Source: CAWVSB01 sp036960375
GTDB lineage: Bacteria; Pseudomonadota; Gammaproteobacteria; Pseudomonadales; CAWVSB01
Direction: 5' to 3'
NCBI GenBank assembly: GCA_036960375.1
Contig: JBALVY010000001.1
Span: 744,001-808,000, forward strand
DNA length: 64,000 bases
In this document: positions 27,856 to 36,911 of the stretch, piece by piece
Position numbering within the stretch: position 1 is the stretch's first letter
How the letters are laid out: the number at the start of each line of letters is the position of its first letter
Program-made: the position numbers and the translations under genes
Notes under the pieces: model-generated
What the model saw: only the letters and a program-made list of their open reading frames with translations
Databases searched by the model: none
Told to the model about the DNA's origin: nothing

Positions 27856-28209
27856 ATGTCCGCCGCCGAACAATACACCCCTGTCAGCATGAGTTTTACT
27901 GATAAAGCTGCAGAAAAAGTACGCAAACTGATGGCTGAAGAGGCTAATGAGCAGTTGAAGTTGCGCGTGTTTGTTACGGGTGGAGGCTGTTCCGGCTTTC
28001 AATACGGATTTACCTTCGATGAGATAATGGCCGAAGACGACACCGCAATCGATAATAGCGGCGTTACGCTGGTAGTCGATCCTCTGAGCTATCAGTACCT
28101 GGTCGGTGGCGAGGTAGATTATACCGAGGGCCTAGAGGGTTCACGGTTTATTGTGACCAACCCCAATGCTGAAAGCACTTGTGGTTGCGGTTCTTCATTT
28201 TCCATCTAG
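27856..28209 (+). CDS. erpA: Iron-sulfur cluster insertion protein ErpA
   Basis: 117 aa from the ATG at 27856, with GAGG 6 nt upstream; the longer reading from 27832 lacks support. This is an A-type carrier that inserts Fe-S clusters into target proteins. The three cluster cysteines are present: one in RVFVTGGGCSGFQYGF and two in STCGCGSSFSI at the C-terminus. VDPLSYQYLVGGEVDYTEGLEGSRF is the ErpA rather than IscA signature. It follows argC and the DUF6776-like gene, as in pseudomonads. Confidence 0.95.
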   Translation: MSAAEQYTPVSMSFTDKAAEKVRKLMAEEANEQLKLRVFVTGGGCSGFQYGFTFDEIMAEDDTAIDNSGVTLVVDPLSYQYLVGGEVDYTEGLEGSRFIVTNPNAESTCGCGSSFSI

Positions 28210-28262
28210 CATTAAGACATCGCAGGGGTAGCGACTAAGCTGCGGCTTACAGGAGCGTTACC

Positions 28263-28709
28263 GTGAAATATATGCTTGCCCTGTTATTGTTATGTTTACC
28301 TTCCGTTCTGTTGGCACAGCCGAATTTTTCCCAGCAACCCCCTACTGACCAATCAAATTATCTTGCTCAAATAGAGCTGCATACGATATCCGAGCTTCAT
28401 GCTTTGCTGCAGCGTACCGACACGCTTTTTAATGAAGGCCAACTCGACAGGCAGTCGCCGGTTGTATTTGTTCTGCATGGCGATGAAGGCCGGGCTTTTA
28501 TGAAAGATAGCTACCAAATGAACAAGGAAGTTGTCGATCTTGCCGCTCGGCTGACCGCGTTTCAGGCAGTAGATATTAGAGTCTGTGAAACCTGGATGGG
28601 TAGTAGAGGTCTGGATAAAACCGGCCTGCAGCCCTTTGTCGATTCTGTGCCTGTTGGTCCGGCAGAAGTTATTCGTTTAATAGAAGAAGAGCAGTACAGT
28701 TATTTCTAG
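28263..28709 (+). CDS. Periplasmic DsrE/DsrF-like small protein
   Basis: 148 aa from a GTG with AGGAG 8 nt upstream. A signal peptide of about 18 residues (LALLLLCLPSVLLA) implies periplasmic location. The mature part has the alpha/beta pattern of DsrE-like proteins: SPVVFVLHGDEGRAFMKDS, a helix, then VDIRVCETWMGSRGLDKTGLQPFVDSVPVGPAEVIRL. It has a single cysteine at the position used in sulfur relay by DsrE-like proteins. Whether it carries sulfur is unknown. It is close to erpA (53 bp), so it may be co-transcribed. Confidence 0.7.
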   Translation: MKYMLALLLLCLPSVLLAQPNFSQQPPTDQSNYLAQIELHTISELHALLQRTDTLFNEGQLDRQSPVVFVLHGDEGRAFMKDSYQMNKEVVDLAARLTAFQAVDIRVCETWMGSRGLDKTGLQPFVDSVPVGPAEVIRLIEEEQYSYF

Positions 28710-28809
28710 GGCACCCCAGAGCCTGTTAAGTCTATGCCCCCTCAATTAGTTCTTAGTCTGCGCTTTGCGATATAGTGCGCTATTGTTTTGTAGTAAGCAG
28801 TGTCTGAAC

Positions 28810-29847
28810 ATGGATTCATTATTATTTCTGGCCATTGGCGCGGCCGCTTCACAGCTGATTTTGATGTTGCTTCAGTTGTACCGCCAATGGCAGGGTACAA
28901 TTCAACAGCAGCTGTATGTCTTATTAATGTTGGCTGTTATGGGTTATTTGTTGGCGCCGCTCACCGGGGGCAGCTGGCTGACCCTATTAACTTCGCCGTT
29001 GCAAACGGCTGTGCCGGGTCTGTTCTGGTTATTTAGTGCCAGCCTGTTTGATGACAACTTTGTATTGCGGCGCTGGAAAATAGCGCTGGTTGCGCTGACC
29101 ATTGCGCTACCAGAGCTGGATAGGTTTCTGGGCTATGTTGGCGTCAATGGCTCTGACGCCTTATTGCTTTGGCTACCACAAGCCCTGGAGTTTGTTTTGC
29201 TGGCGCTGGCTTTGTCGGAAGTCGCCAGGTATTGGCAGGTCGATTTAGTGCAGTCACGGCGTAGATTACGCTTATGGTTTGCTGCTGTTGTTGGCTTGTA
29301 TCTCTTTTTCTTGATCTTCTTGCGCGAGCTGGTTTTTGACGGTAGCGCAGGTTTTGCCGTTGTCCAGTATGCATCTGCTGCCATTTTACTGCTGCTGATC
29401 AATCATCTATTACTGAGAGTATCCGCTGGTCTATTGTTTGAAGAGGGCAGGCTAACCATTACTTCGACGCCGGCCGTTGTGCCTGAAGAGTGTTCAGAAG
29501 ATCCCGTGCTAGATAAGACGCTGGAATCACTCACAGTATTAATGGAGCAGGGTTATTATCGAGAGATGAGTTTGACCATCGGCAAGCTGGCTCAAGAGCT
29601 GGCTTTACCTGAGTATAAATTACGGCAATTGATTAACAGCCAGCTGGGCTATCGCAATTTTAATGATTATCTCAATCGTTACCGTATTGAAGAGGCTGCA
29701 GTCCGCCTGCGAGACCCGGCCCAGAGGCAATTACCTATATTGACCATTGCCATGGACTGCGGTTTTCGTTCCCTCAGTTCATTCAATAAGAGTTTTCGTG
29801 ATACTCATACTATGACGCCAACCGCATGGCGCAAATCTCTCGATTAA
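28810..29847 (+). CDS. Membrane-anchored AraC-family regulator
   Basis: 345 aa from the ATG at 28810; an upstream TTG at 28765 is less likely. The N-terminal 210 residues contain about six or seven hydrophobic segments (e.g. LLFLAIGAAASQLILMLL, VLLMLAVMGYLLAPL, FVLLALALSEVARY, LWFAAVVGLYLFFLIFL). The C-terminal 100 residues are an AraC helix-turn-helix pair: MSLTIGKLAQELALPEYKLRQLIN and LPILTIAMDCGFRSLSSFNKSFRD. The layout implies a regulator that senses something in or across the inner membrane. No target or ligand is apparent. It is convergent with recQ. Confidence 0.88.
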   Translation: MDSLLFLAIGAAASQLILMLLQLYRQWQGTIQQQLYVLLMLAVMGYLLAPLTGGSWLTLLTSPLQTAVPGLFWLFSASLFDDNFVLRRWKIALVALTIALPELDRFLGYVGVNGSDALLLWLPQALEFVLLALALSEVARYWQVDLVQSRRRLRLWFAAVVGLYLFFLIFLRELVFDGSAGFAVVQYASAAILLLLINHLLLRVSAGLLFEEGRLTITSTPAVVPEECSEDPVLDKTLESLTVLMEQGYYREMSLTIGKLAQELALPEYKLRQLINSQLGYRNFNDYLNRYRIEEAAVRLRDPAQRQLPILTIAMDCGFRSLSSFNKSFRDTHTMTPTAWRKSLD

Positions 29848-29865
29848 GCTCTACGCTAGTGTGCC

Positions 29866-31656
29866 TTAGGCAAACTGGCGGATGACGGCCAGAAACTCGT
29901 CACCGTAACGCTCGAGTTTGGCATCACCTACACCATTCAGTGCGAGTAGCTGCACGGGCCCATTTGGCATGTACTCCATCATTTCCATCAGTGTAGCGTC
30001 GTGGAATATGACATAGGGAGGCACACCGTGTTCTTCTGATAGCCGCTTACGGCATTCGCGTAGTGCGTCCCATAGTTCTTGTCGGTGTTCAGCGACAGCA
30101 CGTTTGGCAGGTTTGGTTTTGCGTTCAGGTTTAAGCTTCAGCTCTCGTCGCAGGCTAAGTTGTATCTCGCCACGCAGTAAAGCTCGGCTTTGCTCGGTAA
30201 GCACCAGCGCGCCGTAGCGATCTACCTGGTTGTGTAAATAGCCTTGCACCAAAAGCTGGCGAATAATCGAGCGCCATTGCTGGTCGTCGAGATCTTCGCC
30301 GATACCAAATGTGCTAAGTTCGGCATGATTAAACTGCGTTACTTTATTGCTTTGTTTGCCGCGCAAGACATCAATTACATGACCTGCGCCAAATCGTTGT
30401 CCAGTGCGGTATACGCAAGACAGCAGTTTTTGTGCCGCTTGAGTTGCATCCCAGGTTTCGGGTGGGTTCAGGCAAGTATCACAGTTACCGCAGGCCTGCT
30501 CCTGCTGGTCGCCAAAGTATTCCAATAGCGCCCCTCGGCGGCAGTTGGTGATCTCACACCAGCCGAGTAAGCCGTCCAGTTTATGTCGTTCCGACCGTTT
30601 GTGCTCTTCGGCTGCGCTAGACTCCTCCGTCATTTGGCGCAGGCGCACGACGTCTTGCAAGCCGTAAACCATCCAGGCGTCGGCATGTTCGCCATCGCGA
30701 CCGGCGCGACCGGTTTCCTGATAATAGGCCTCAATACTTTTTGGCAAATCCATGTGGGCCACGAAGCGAACGTCGGGTTTGTCTATGCCCATGCCAAAAG
30801 CAATTGTGGCGACCACAATGACATGTTCTTCTCGCAAAAAACGCTGTTGGTTATGGCTGCGAGTCTCCGCATTCAGGCCAGCATGGTAAGGAATGGCAGT
30901 AAAGCCACGGCCACACAACCATTCGGCCGTCGATTCGACTTTCTTGCGAGACATGCAGTAGATAATGCCCGCTTCCTCGCGGTGATCTTGCAAAAATTGT
31001 AGTAGCTGACGCTTTGCGTCTATTTTAGCCTGTACGGTGTAGCGAATATTTGGACGATCAAAACTGCTGACAAATCTTCGTGGTTTGCTCAGTTGCAGGC
31101 GATCGATGATTTCGTCGCGGGTTCTGTCGTCGGCCGTTGCAGTTAGCGCGATACGAGGTACCGAAGGAAAAATATCCGCCAATACGTGCAAGGAGAGATA
31201 ATCCGAGCGGAAGTCATGACCCCACTGCGAGACACAGTGTGCTTCGTCAATGGCAATAAGCGATAATTTTAATTGGCTTAACCAATTCAGGGTTGAGTTC
31301 TGGATAAGCCGCTCAGGTGCTATATAAAGCATTTGAAGTTTGCCAGTGCTGGCAGCATTCATTACTGCAGACTGTTGACTGGAGGAGAGACTGGAGTTCA
31401 AGTAGGCCGCAGAAACGCCGAGCAGTTCCAAGGCCTCAACCTGATCTTGCATCAGGGCAATCAAGGGAGAGACAATGACGCCCATGCCTTCGCCGACAAT
31501 GGCAGGAATTTGGTAACACAGGGATTTACCACCCCCGGTCGGCATCAGCACAAGACTGTCACCGCCCGCGAGGGTATGTTCAATTATTTCCGCCTGCGGA
31601 CCGCGAAAAGCCTGATAGCCCCAAGTGTGGGTCAGTAGTTCCTGCGCTCTATTCAT
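29866..31656 (-). CDS. recQ: ATP-dependent DNA helicase RecQ
   Basis: 596 aa, normal for RecQ. It has Walker A LVLMPTGGGKSLCYQ, DEAH box IAIDEAHCVSQWGHDFRSDY, motif V FGMGIDKPDVRFVAH and motif VI QETGRAGRDGEHA. An RQC region with zinc cysteines (CEITNCRRGALLEYFGDQQEQACGNCDTC) follows, then a C-terminal HRDC domain ending near the stop. It unwinds DNA 3'-5' in recombinational repair and fork processing. Confidence 0.97.
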   Translation of the reverse strand: MNRAQELLTHTWGYQAFRGPQAEIIEHTLAGGDSLVLMPTGGGKSLCYQIPAIVGEGMGVIVSPLIALMQDQVEALELLGVSAAYLNSSLSSSQQSAVMNAASTGKLQMLYIAPERLIQNSTLNWLSQLKLSLIAIDEAHCVSQWGHDFRSDYLSLHVLADIFPSVPRIALTATADDRTRDEIIDRLQLSKPRRFVSSFDRPNIRYTVQAKIDAKRQLLQFLQDHREEAGIIYCMSRKKVESTAEWLCGRGFTAIPYHAGLNAETRSHNQQRFLREEHVIVVATIAFGMGIDKPDVRFVAHMDLPKSIEAYYQETGRAGRDGEHADAWMVYGLQDVVRLRQMTEESSAAEEHKRSERHKLDGLLGWCEITNCRRGALLEYFGDQQEQACGNCDTCLNPPETWDATQAAQKLLSCVYRTGQRFGAGHVIDVLRGKQSNKVTQFNHAELSTFGIGEDLDDQQWRSIIRQLLVQGYLHNQVDRYGALVLTEQSRALLRGEIQLSLRRELKLKPERKTKPAKRAVAEHRQELWDALRECRKRLSEEHGVPPYVIFHDATLMEMMEYMPNGPVQLLALNGVGDAKLERYGDEFLAVIRQFA

Positions 31657-31691
31657 TGGCGGATTGGACGTCGGTGCTAATGCTTAAATTA

Positions 31692-32096
31692 TCAGCTAAT
31701 GATACCGCCGCCGCCCATGCCGCCGCCCATACCGCCGCCCATACCGCCCATGCCACCGCCTTGGCCGGGTAGGACAATGGAGCTGGCTTGCTCGCGACGC
31801 ATTTCTTCAATTTTCTTGATGGTTTCATCAAGTGAAACCTTTGCGTTTTCACCAAATTTCTCGGCAGCTTCTGTAAGGTCTGCGGCGTCTATTTCAAAAT
31901 TCAGCGGTAATGCACCGCCTGGCGTCATAACCTGCGTTTCACCACTGAAGATGACTGTGCGGCTGGTATCGGGCTGGCCGTTGCCATCGACCGGCGTTAG
32001 CCGACGAATAGTGCCAATTTTTCGGTCGGTAAAAACTTCGTCGCGATATAGATCATTGGCGTCCATACGGATTTCGAGAGAATCTTGTTGAGTCAT
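31692..32096 (-). CDS. Small cytoplasmic protein with Gly/Met-rich tail, unknown
   Basis: 134 aa, no signal peptide or membrane segment. Residues 1-75 look like a beta-rich domain (DLYRDEVFTDRKIGTIRRLTPV...SRTVIFSGETQVMTPGGALPLNFEID). A helix of about 35 residues follows (DLTEAAEKFGENAKVSLDETIKKIEEMRREQ). The tail is almost only Gly and Met (GGGMGGMGGGMGGGMGGGG) before IIS. I do not recognise the family. The tail resembles the GGM ends of GroEL-type chaperonins and some disordered proteins. The G-rich coding strand makes an antisense proline-rich shadow, which is not a gene. Confidence 0.75.
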   Translation of the reverse strand: MTQQDSLEIRMDANDLYRDEVFTDRKIGTIRRLTPVDGNGQPDTSRTVIFSGETQVMTPGGALPLNFEIDAADLTEAAEKFGENAKVSLDETIKKIEEMRREQASSIVLPGQGGGMGGMGGGMGGGMGGGGIIS

Positions 32097-32251
32097 AGTC
32101 GTCTTCTAGCAATTCAATTGAATGCGCTACCCTACCAGATTGCGCGCCTGCTTTCACTTCGCAAACGCTAAACTTTATTGATCGCATGAGTAGCTAAGAA
32201 CGGCTGTGTTTCCACGCCATTTATGACCGGTTGGCGGTCGATCGGAAGATA

Positions 32252-33112
32252 TCAGCTGTCACTAAAATCATGATCGAGGAAATAATCGATATGCGGCATC
32301 AGTTGCTTTGCTTTTGTCAGTAGAAATAGATGTCCGCAATCCATCAGCAATAGTGATGCATTGGGTATCAAATAAGTCAGCAAATGAGCGTTCAACTGCG
32401 GCGTGATGGGGTCGTCTTTACCGGCAATTACCAGCGTAGGCTGCTTAAGGCGGTGCAGCCAGTGAATACTGGTCCAGCCCGTTAGTGCGAAAAGTTGATG
32501 GTAGTAACCCTTAAGGCTGGGGGCTTGCATATTAACGGCATATTCCATGGCTGCATCAGGGTCATTGCGCAGGGTGCCGCCATAAAGCGTGCCGACGATA
32601 CTGCGTAAGAAATCAGGGTCCAGATAACGTCTTGGGCTAAGCATATTCTTCAGTGCTTCAAGCTTGCCTGGAACCATGACTTGTCCTGTACTGGTAGCAC
32701 AGAGAACAAGCCTGCGGCATCTGTCTGCGTACTGACGCGCAAATTGCTGGGCGGCCATCCCGCCCCAGGAAATGCCGAGTACGTCGACTTTCTCAATGCC
32801 CAATTCATCTAACAGTCGGGCTGATAAACGTGCAAAGTGCCGGTGTCGGTAGGGTCTTTTTGCCGTTTCTGACTGGCCTGCACCAGGCGCGTCAAAAATA
32901 ATAATGTATCTATCTGATGCTTTTATAAATGCGCTCAGCAGCTCTATTGAGCCGCCAATACCATTAAATAGTAGAAAGGGCAGCCCTTTGCCTGGGCGAA
33001 TACCTACCCGAAGGTTTATACCCCGTACCCTGATGTGACGGATTTCCATGCCATCAGGTAATGCCCGATCAATACGCGCGTCATCTACTGACTTGGGCTT
33101 ACTCATAAACAT
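32252..33112 (-). CDS. phaZ: Intracellular poly(3-hydroxyalkanoate) depolymerase
   Basis: 286 aa alpha/beta hydrolase closely resembling Pseudomonas PhaZ. It has FNGIGGSIELL (oxyanion region), DAPGAGQSET, the nucleophile elbow GISWGGMAAQQFA with catalytic Ser, the conserved VPGKLEALKNMLSPRRY, YYHQLFALTGWTSIHWLHRL, Asp in AGKDDPITP and His in DCGHLFLLTKA. It releases hydroxyalkanoic acids from storage granules. Its ATG overlaps the end of phaC by 14 bp (an ATG at 33106 is also possible), so the two are coupled. Confidence 0.92.
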   Translation of the reverse strand: MFMSKPKSVDDARIDRALPDGMEIRHIRVRGINLRVGIRPGKGLPFLLFNGIGGSIELLSAFIKASDRYIIIFDAPGAGQSETAKRPYRHRHFARLSARLLDELGIEKVDVLGISWGGMAAQQFARQYADRCRRLVLCATSTGQVMVPGKLEALKNMLSPRRYLDPDFLRSIVGTLYGGTLRNDPDAAMEYAVNMQAPSLKGYYHQLFALTGWTSIHWLHRLKQPTLVIAGKDDPITPQLNAHLLTYLIPNASLLLMDCGHLFLLTKAKQLMPHIDYFLDHDFSDS

Positions 33113-34820
33113 AGCTGCCAGGAGCGGCAGCCAGATTTTTGTATTTACGGTTGCCCAAAGACTTGGGAGCAGTCTTTTTCTTGCCTGAGCGCGTGCTCAA
33201 CCACTTATCCCAGTGGTCCCACCAGCTGCCGCTATTTTCTTTGGCGCCTTCAAGCCATTCGGCGGAAGTCTGCGGCAGTTGAGTATTGGTAAAATAGCGG
33301 GATTTTGGATTGCCGGGCGCGGCAACCAGGCTTTGAATATGGCCTGAATTACACATCACAAATTCAGCCTTGCCTTTGCCGTAGAGCAGACCGGATTTGT
33401 AACACGACGTCCAGGGCGTGATGTGGTCGGTCATACCGCCTACCTGGAACAGGTCGACATCAACCGCTTTTAGATTAAGAGGCGTATCGCAGACGGACAT
33501 AGCACCCTCCTGGCTCAGAGGATCGTTGGCCATAAGGTCGATGAAATCTGAATGTAACTGTGCCGGCAGATTGGTGCTGTCATTATTCCAATACAGTACG
33601 TCGAAGGCGGGCGGCTTATTTCCCATCAAGTAATTGTTTGCAACATAGTTCCAGACCAGATCGTTCGGTCGCATCCAGCTAAAAGTGGAGGCCAGTTCTT
33701 TACCGGAGAGTATGCCCTTTTTCTTTGACTTGGCACGCACCCGCTCTAGTGCTGCGGCGTTGGTAAACATACCTAAATCGTTCTCGGCCAGTTGCTGACT
33801 TAATACGCAGACCAATAGCGTGACGGAGTTAATGGGCGAGTTGCCCAGTGCGTCCAAATGTGCGGTTAAAATACTCGCGGTAATACCGCCAGAGCAAGGC
33901 CCCATCAGATTGATTTTCTCTGATTTGGAAACATTTTGGACCGCGATGATGGCTTCTTTGAGGGCGCTGATATATTCATCGAGTCCCCAATGTCGCATGG
34001 CCTCGGTAGGGTTGCGCCAGCTGACCATAAATATTTGATGGCCAAGGCCGGTCATGTGCTGAATCATGCTCTTTTCGGGCGTAAGATCCATAAAGTAGAA
34101 CTTATTGATTTGTGGCGGGAGGACCATAATCGGGGTGCTATACACTTCGCTGGTGCGCGGGCTGTATTGAATCAGCTCCAGAAAGTCATTACGAAATACA
34201 ACGGCACCTTCTGAACAGGCCAGGTTTTCACCGACATCGAATTTACTTTTATCTACCTGTGCTGGCATGCCACCATTGTTCTCGACGTCGTCGAGAAAAT
34301 TGATAACGCCATTAATAAGGCTGCGACCACCGGTATCGAGTATGCGACGTGCGGCGGCGGGATTACCCAGTAGGCTATTGGTGGGGGCAGTGGCATCCGC
34401 CAGCATGTTAAGAATAAACTGCGCGCGTTTCACGCCGTTTTCACTCAGGTCAGTATCTGCCACCCAGTTAAGGACGGCCTCTTGCCAGGCCAGATGGCTC
34501 TGCATCCAAATTTTGTAAACAGGGTTACCCGAAAATGCCGGGTCAGCGTAACGGCGGTCTTTTTTATCCGGCGCAATGCCAGAGTTACCCGCAACAATAT
34601 CAACCAACTCTGCTGTTAACTTTGCCGTGTGTTTGGCAAATATCGTTGGTTGCTTGAGCATCTGGAATGCGGTGGAGCCCACGGCTCTGAATATCTGATT
34701 ACGATTGACGCCAATAACCGGGTTAAGGGCTACGGTACTTTCTGCTGCGTCCTCAGCCACGGCAGTGCGTGCTTCTTGGCGCACTTGTTCAAGCTGTTCC
34801 GCAATATGTGATTTGGCCAT
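33099..34820 (-). CDS. phaC: Class II-like PHA synthase
   Basis: 573 aa from the ATG at 34820, preceded by AGGA at 8 nt; an ATG at 34844 adds eight residues. It polymerises 3-hydroxyacyl-CoA into polyhydroxyalkanoate on granules. The lipase-like box is GPCSGG with the catalytic Cys. Other landmarks are FMDLTPEKSMIQH, VSWRNPTEAMRHWGLDEY, catalytic Asp in GGMTDHITPW and His in NSGHIQSLV. Length and motifs, with phaZ directly downstream, point to the Pseudomonas class II (medium-chain) type. The acyl-CoA dehydrogenase gene upstream (38 bp) could supply intermediates from beta-oxidation. Confidence 0.94.
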   Translation of the reverse strand: MAKSHIAEQLEQVRQEARTAVAEDAAESTVALNPVIGVNRNQIFRAVGSTAFQMLKQPTIFAKHTAKLTAELVDIVAGNSGIAPDKKDRRYADPAFSGNPVYKIWMQSHLAWQEAVLNWVADTDLSENGVKRAQFILNMLADATAPTNSLLGNPAAARRILDTGGRSLINGVINFLDDVENNGGMPAQVDKSKFDVGENLACSEGAVVFRNDFLELIQYSPRTSEVYSTPIMVLPPQINKFYFMDLTPEKSMIQHMTGLGHQIFMVSWRNPTEAMRHWGLDEYISALKEAIIAVQNVSKSEKINLMGPCSGGITASILTAHLDALGNSPINSVTLLVCVLSQQLAENDLGMFTNAAALERVRAKSKKKGILSGKELASTFSWMRPNDLVWNYVANNYLMGNKPPAFDVLYWNNDSTNLPAQLHSDFIDLMANDPLSQEGAMSVCDTPLNLKAVDVDLFQVGGMTDHITPWTSCYKSGLLYGKGKAEFVMCNSGHIQSLVAAPGNPKSRYFTNTQLPQTSAEWLEGAKENSGSWWDHWDKWLSTRSGKKKTAPKSLGNRKYKNLAAAPGSYVYE

Positions 34821-34857
34821 GTTTGAGTCCTGTCGTGGTGTCATTATGTGTTTCTAT

Positions 34858-36600
34858 TTAAAAGCTGTCTTCAGCCAGTTCCATTACGCTGCCGGTGCCG
34901 GTTTTGATGATGGCCAGATGCGAGCTGGTTCTTGGTAGTAGGTGATCGGCATAGAACTGACAGGTAATAAGCTTGTTTTTGGCGAACGGACTGTCGTCGC
35001 CTTGGGCTGCCAGAGCTGCGCGTGCCATCTGCCATCCACCGGTCACATAGCCTGCCAGCATAAGAAGATTAAATGCCACCGTTTCGGGTACCTGGTCTGT
35101 CTGGGCATTGTCAGCTATCCAGCTCACTGCGTCTTTCAGTTCTTGCAGGCCCTGGTTAAAGGCCGATGCCTGGCTGGCCAAACTATCAATAGAGCTTATG
35201 TCTGCTGCGGTAATATCCATGTCGGCAATCAGCGCGGTCATGGCCTTGCCGCCATCGCGGAGAAACTTTCGGCCAACAAGGTCTAGAGCCTGAATACCGT
35301 TAGTACCCTCATAGATAGCCAAAATTCGGCCATCGCGGTAATACTGTGCTGCACCAGTTTCTTCTATAAAACCCATGCCTCCATGTACTTGCACACCGAG
35401 CGAAGTGATTTCATTAATCATTTCGGTACACCAGCCTTTTACGATAGGCGTCATGACATCGACTCGTTGTTGCGCAGACGCAACTGCATTGGCATCGGGG
35501 CTTCGGCTAACGACATCTTGCGCACCTATGGTGGTAAAGGTGATTGCGCGCATAGCCTCGGTACTGGCGCGCATCAGCATCAGCATACGGCGTACATCGG
35601 GGTAGTTGATAATGGTTAATCCGTTACCCTGTACGCGATCCTTGGCGTAGAAAGCCGCGTGCTGGTAAGCCCGCTCACCCAGTGCGACACCCTGCAATCC
35701 GACGTTGAGCCGGGCATGGTTCATCATGGTGAACATATAAGAAAGGCCTTTGTTTTCTTCTCCTACCAGGTAGCCTGCGGCACCGCCATTGTCGCCAAAA
35801 CTCATAACGCAGGTTGGACTGCCGTGTATACCCAGTTTGTGTTCAAGGGAAACAGCATAGGCATCGTTACGCTCTCCAAGAGAGCCGTCGCTATTGACCA
35901 TAAACTTGGGTACCACAAATAGCGATATGCCTTTGGTGCCTGCCGGTGCGTCGGGCAGGCGTGCGAGTACCAGGTGTACGATATTATCTGTCATATCGTG
36001 ATCACCCCAGGTGATAAATATTTTCTGCCCGCTGATCAGGTAATGATCACCATTGGGCTCGGCCTTGGTGCGCACGGCGGCCAGGTCGGAACCCGCTTGT
36101 GATTCGGTCAGGTTCATGGTGCCGGCCCATTCGCCACTGACCATTTTGTGCAGGTAGGTTTCTTTCAATTGGTCGGAGCCATGGCTTCTAACAGCGGCTA
36201 ATGCGCCTTGGCCAAGCATGGGGCATAGCGCGAATGACAAATTGGCGCCTTGCACCATTTCCATTACCGCAATTTCGAGTAAGTGAGGCAGGCCCTGGCC
36301 GCCAAATTCGGGGTCACAACCCAAGCTGGGCCAACCTTGATCGACATATTGCTGATAGGCTTCGCCAAAGCCGGGAGATGGTATGACGGCATTGTTTTCT
36401 ATCCGTGCGCCCTGTTCGTCGCCGACCAGATTTAACGGTGCCAATACCTCGCCGGTGAAGGCTGCGGCGCCTTCCAATATTGCATCTACCAAATCTTCGC
36501 TTGCCTCTTCGTAGCCGGGCAGCTGCGAGATGGCTTCGATGTCGCAAAGTTGCTTCAGGACAAATTGCTGGTCGCTTGCTGGTGCGTTGTAGTCGCTCAT
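34858..36600 (-). CDS. Acyl-CoA dehydrogenase (long form with extra C-terminal domain)
   Basis: 580 aa, longer than the 380-residue classic enzymes, with the C-terminal extension of the DmdC-like group. FAD/acyl-CoA motifs: NLTESQAGSDLAAVRTKA, GQKIFITWGDHDM, QVHGGMGFIEETGAAQYYRDGRI and the catalytic-Glu loop AIYEGTNGIQALDLVGRK. It oxidises acyl-CoA to enoyl-CoA. GGAG precedes the ATG by about 8 nt. It is first in an apparent operon with phaC and phaZ, linking fatty-acid oxidation to PHA storage. Its exact chain length preference is unknown. Confidence 0.9.
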   Translation of the reverse strand: MSDYNAPASDQQFVLKQLCDIEAISQLPGYEEASEDLVDAILEGAAAFTGEVLAPLNLVGDEQGARIENNAVIPSPGFGEAYQQYVDQGWPSLGCDPEFGGQGLPHLLEIAVMEMVQGANLSFALCPMLGQGALAAVRSHGSDQLKETYLHKMVSGEWAGTMNLTESQAGSDLAAVRTKAEPNGDHYLISGQKIFITWGDHDMTDNIVHLVLARLPDAPAGTKGISLFVVPKFMVNSDGSLGERNDAYAVSLEHKLGIHGSPTCVMSFGDNGGAAGYLVGEENKGLSYMFTMMNHARLNVGLQGVALGERAYQHAAFYAKDRVQGNGLTIINYPDVRRMLMLMRASTEAMRAITFTTIGAQDVVSRSPDANAVASAQQRVDVMTPIVKGWCTEMINEITSLGVQVHGGMGFIEETGAAQYYRDGRILAIYEGTNGIQALDLVGRKFLRDGGKAMTALIADMDITAADISSIDSLASQASAFNQGLQELKDAVSWIADNAQTDQVPETVAFNLLMLAGYVTGGWQMARAALAAQGDDSPFAKNKLITCQFYADHLLPRTSSHLAIIKTGTGSVMELAEDSF

Positions 36601-36911
36601 AGGGAGTCTCCAAAATGGCCGGTAATGTTGATTTCTATCGTTTCTGTATGGTGTGTTTCAGTCGTAATGCCGTACTGGCACTCTTTCAGGCGAAAACATC
36701 TTTTCTTTGTTCGCAAGGCGTAATGCCTGATAACTACTAGCCCGGAGGGCAAGGTAATGTTGTTGGCAGCGCAAATTAACAAGCAGCAATTATAGTCTAA
36801 TCAGCGCAAAAAGTGATTCTCGGTTCAGGCCAAAAATTAACCGCTTTGGCCTAAAAAGCTATATTTGTCAGTACCGAAAGGCAGAAGTGGGGCTCTAATC
36901 TCCCGCTGAAG
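36601..36911. other. 311-bp intergenic gap upstream of the acyl-CoA dehydrogenase
   Basis: No convincing gene. The strand read towards the dehydrogenase has a perfect TATAAT (complement of 36789-36794) but no good -35 at 16-18 bp, so a promoter is only suggested. A 61-codon reading frame here has no recognisable features and is not called. Confidence 0.4.

Noticed and set aside
31699..32091. Proline-rich 130-aa open frame (PPPMPPPIPPP)
   Set aside because: It is the complement of the Gly/Met-rich tail of the minus-strand gene and has no start context.
36597..36782. 61-aa open frame upstream of the acyl-CoA dehydrogenase
   Set aside because: No ribosome site, no motif and unlikely composition.
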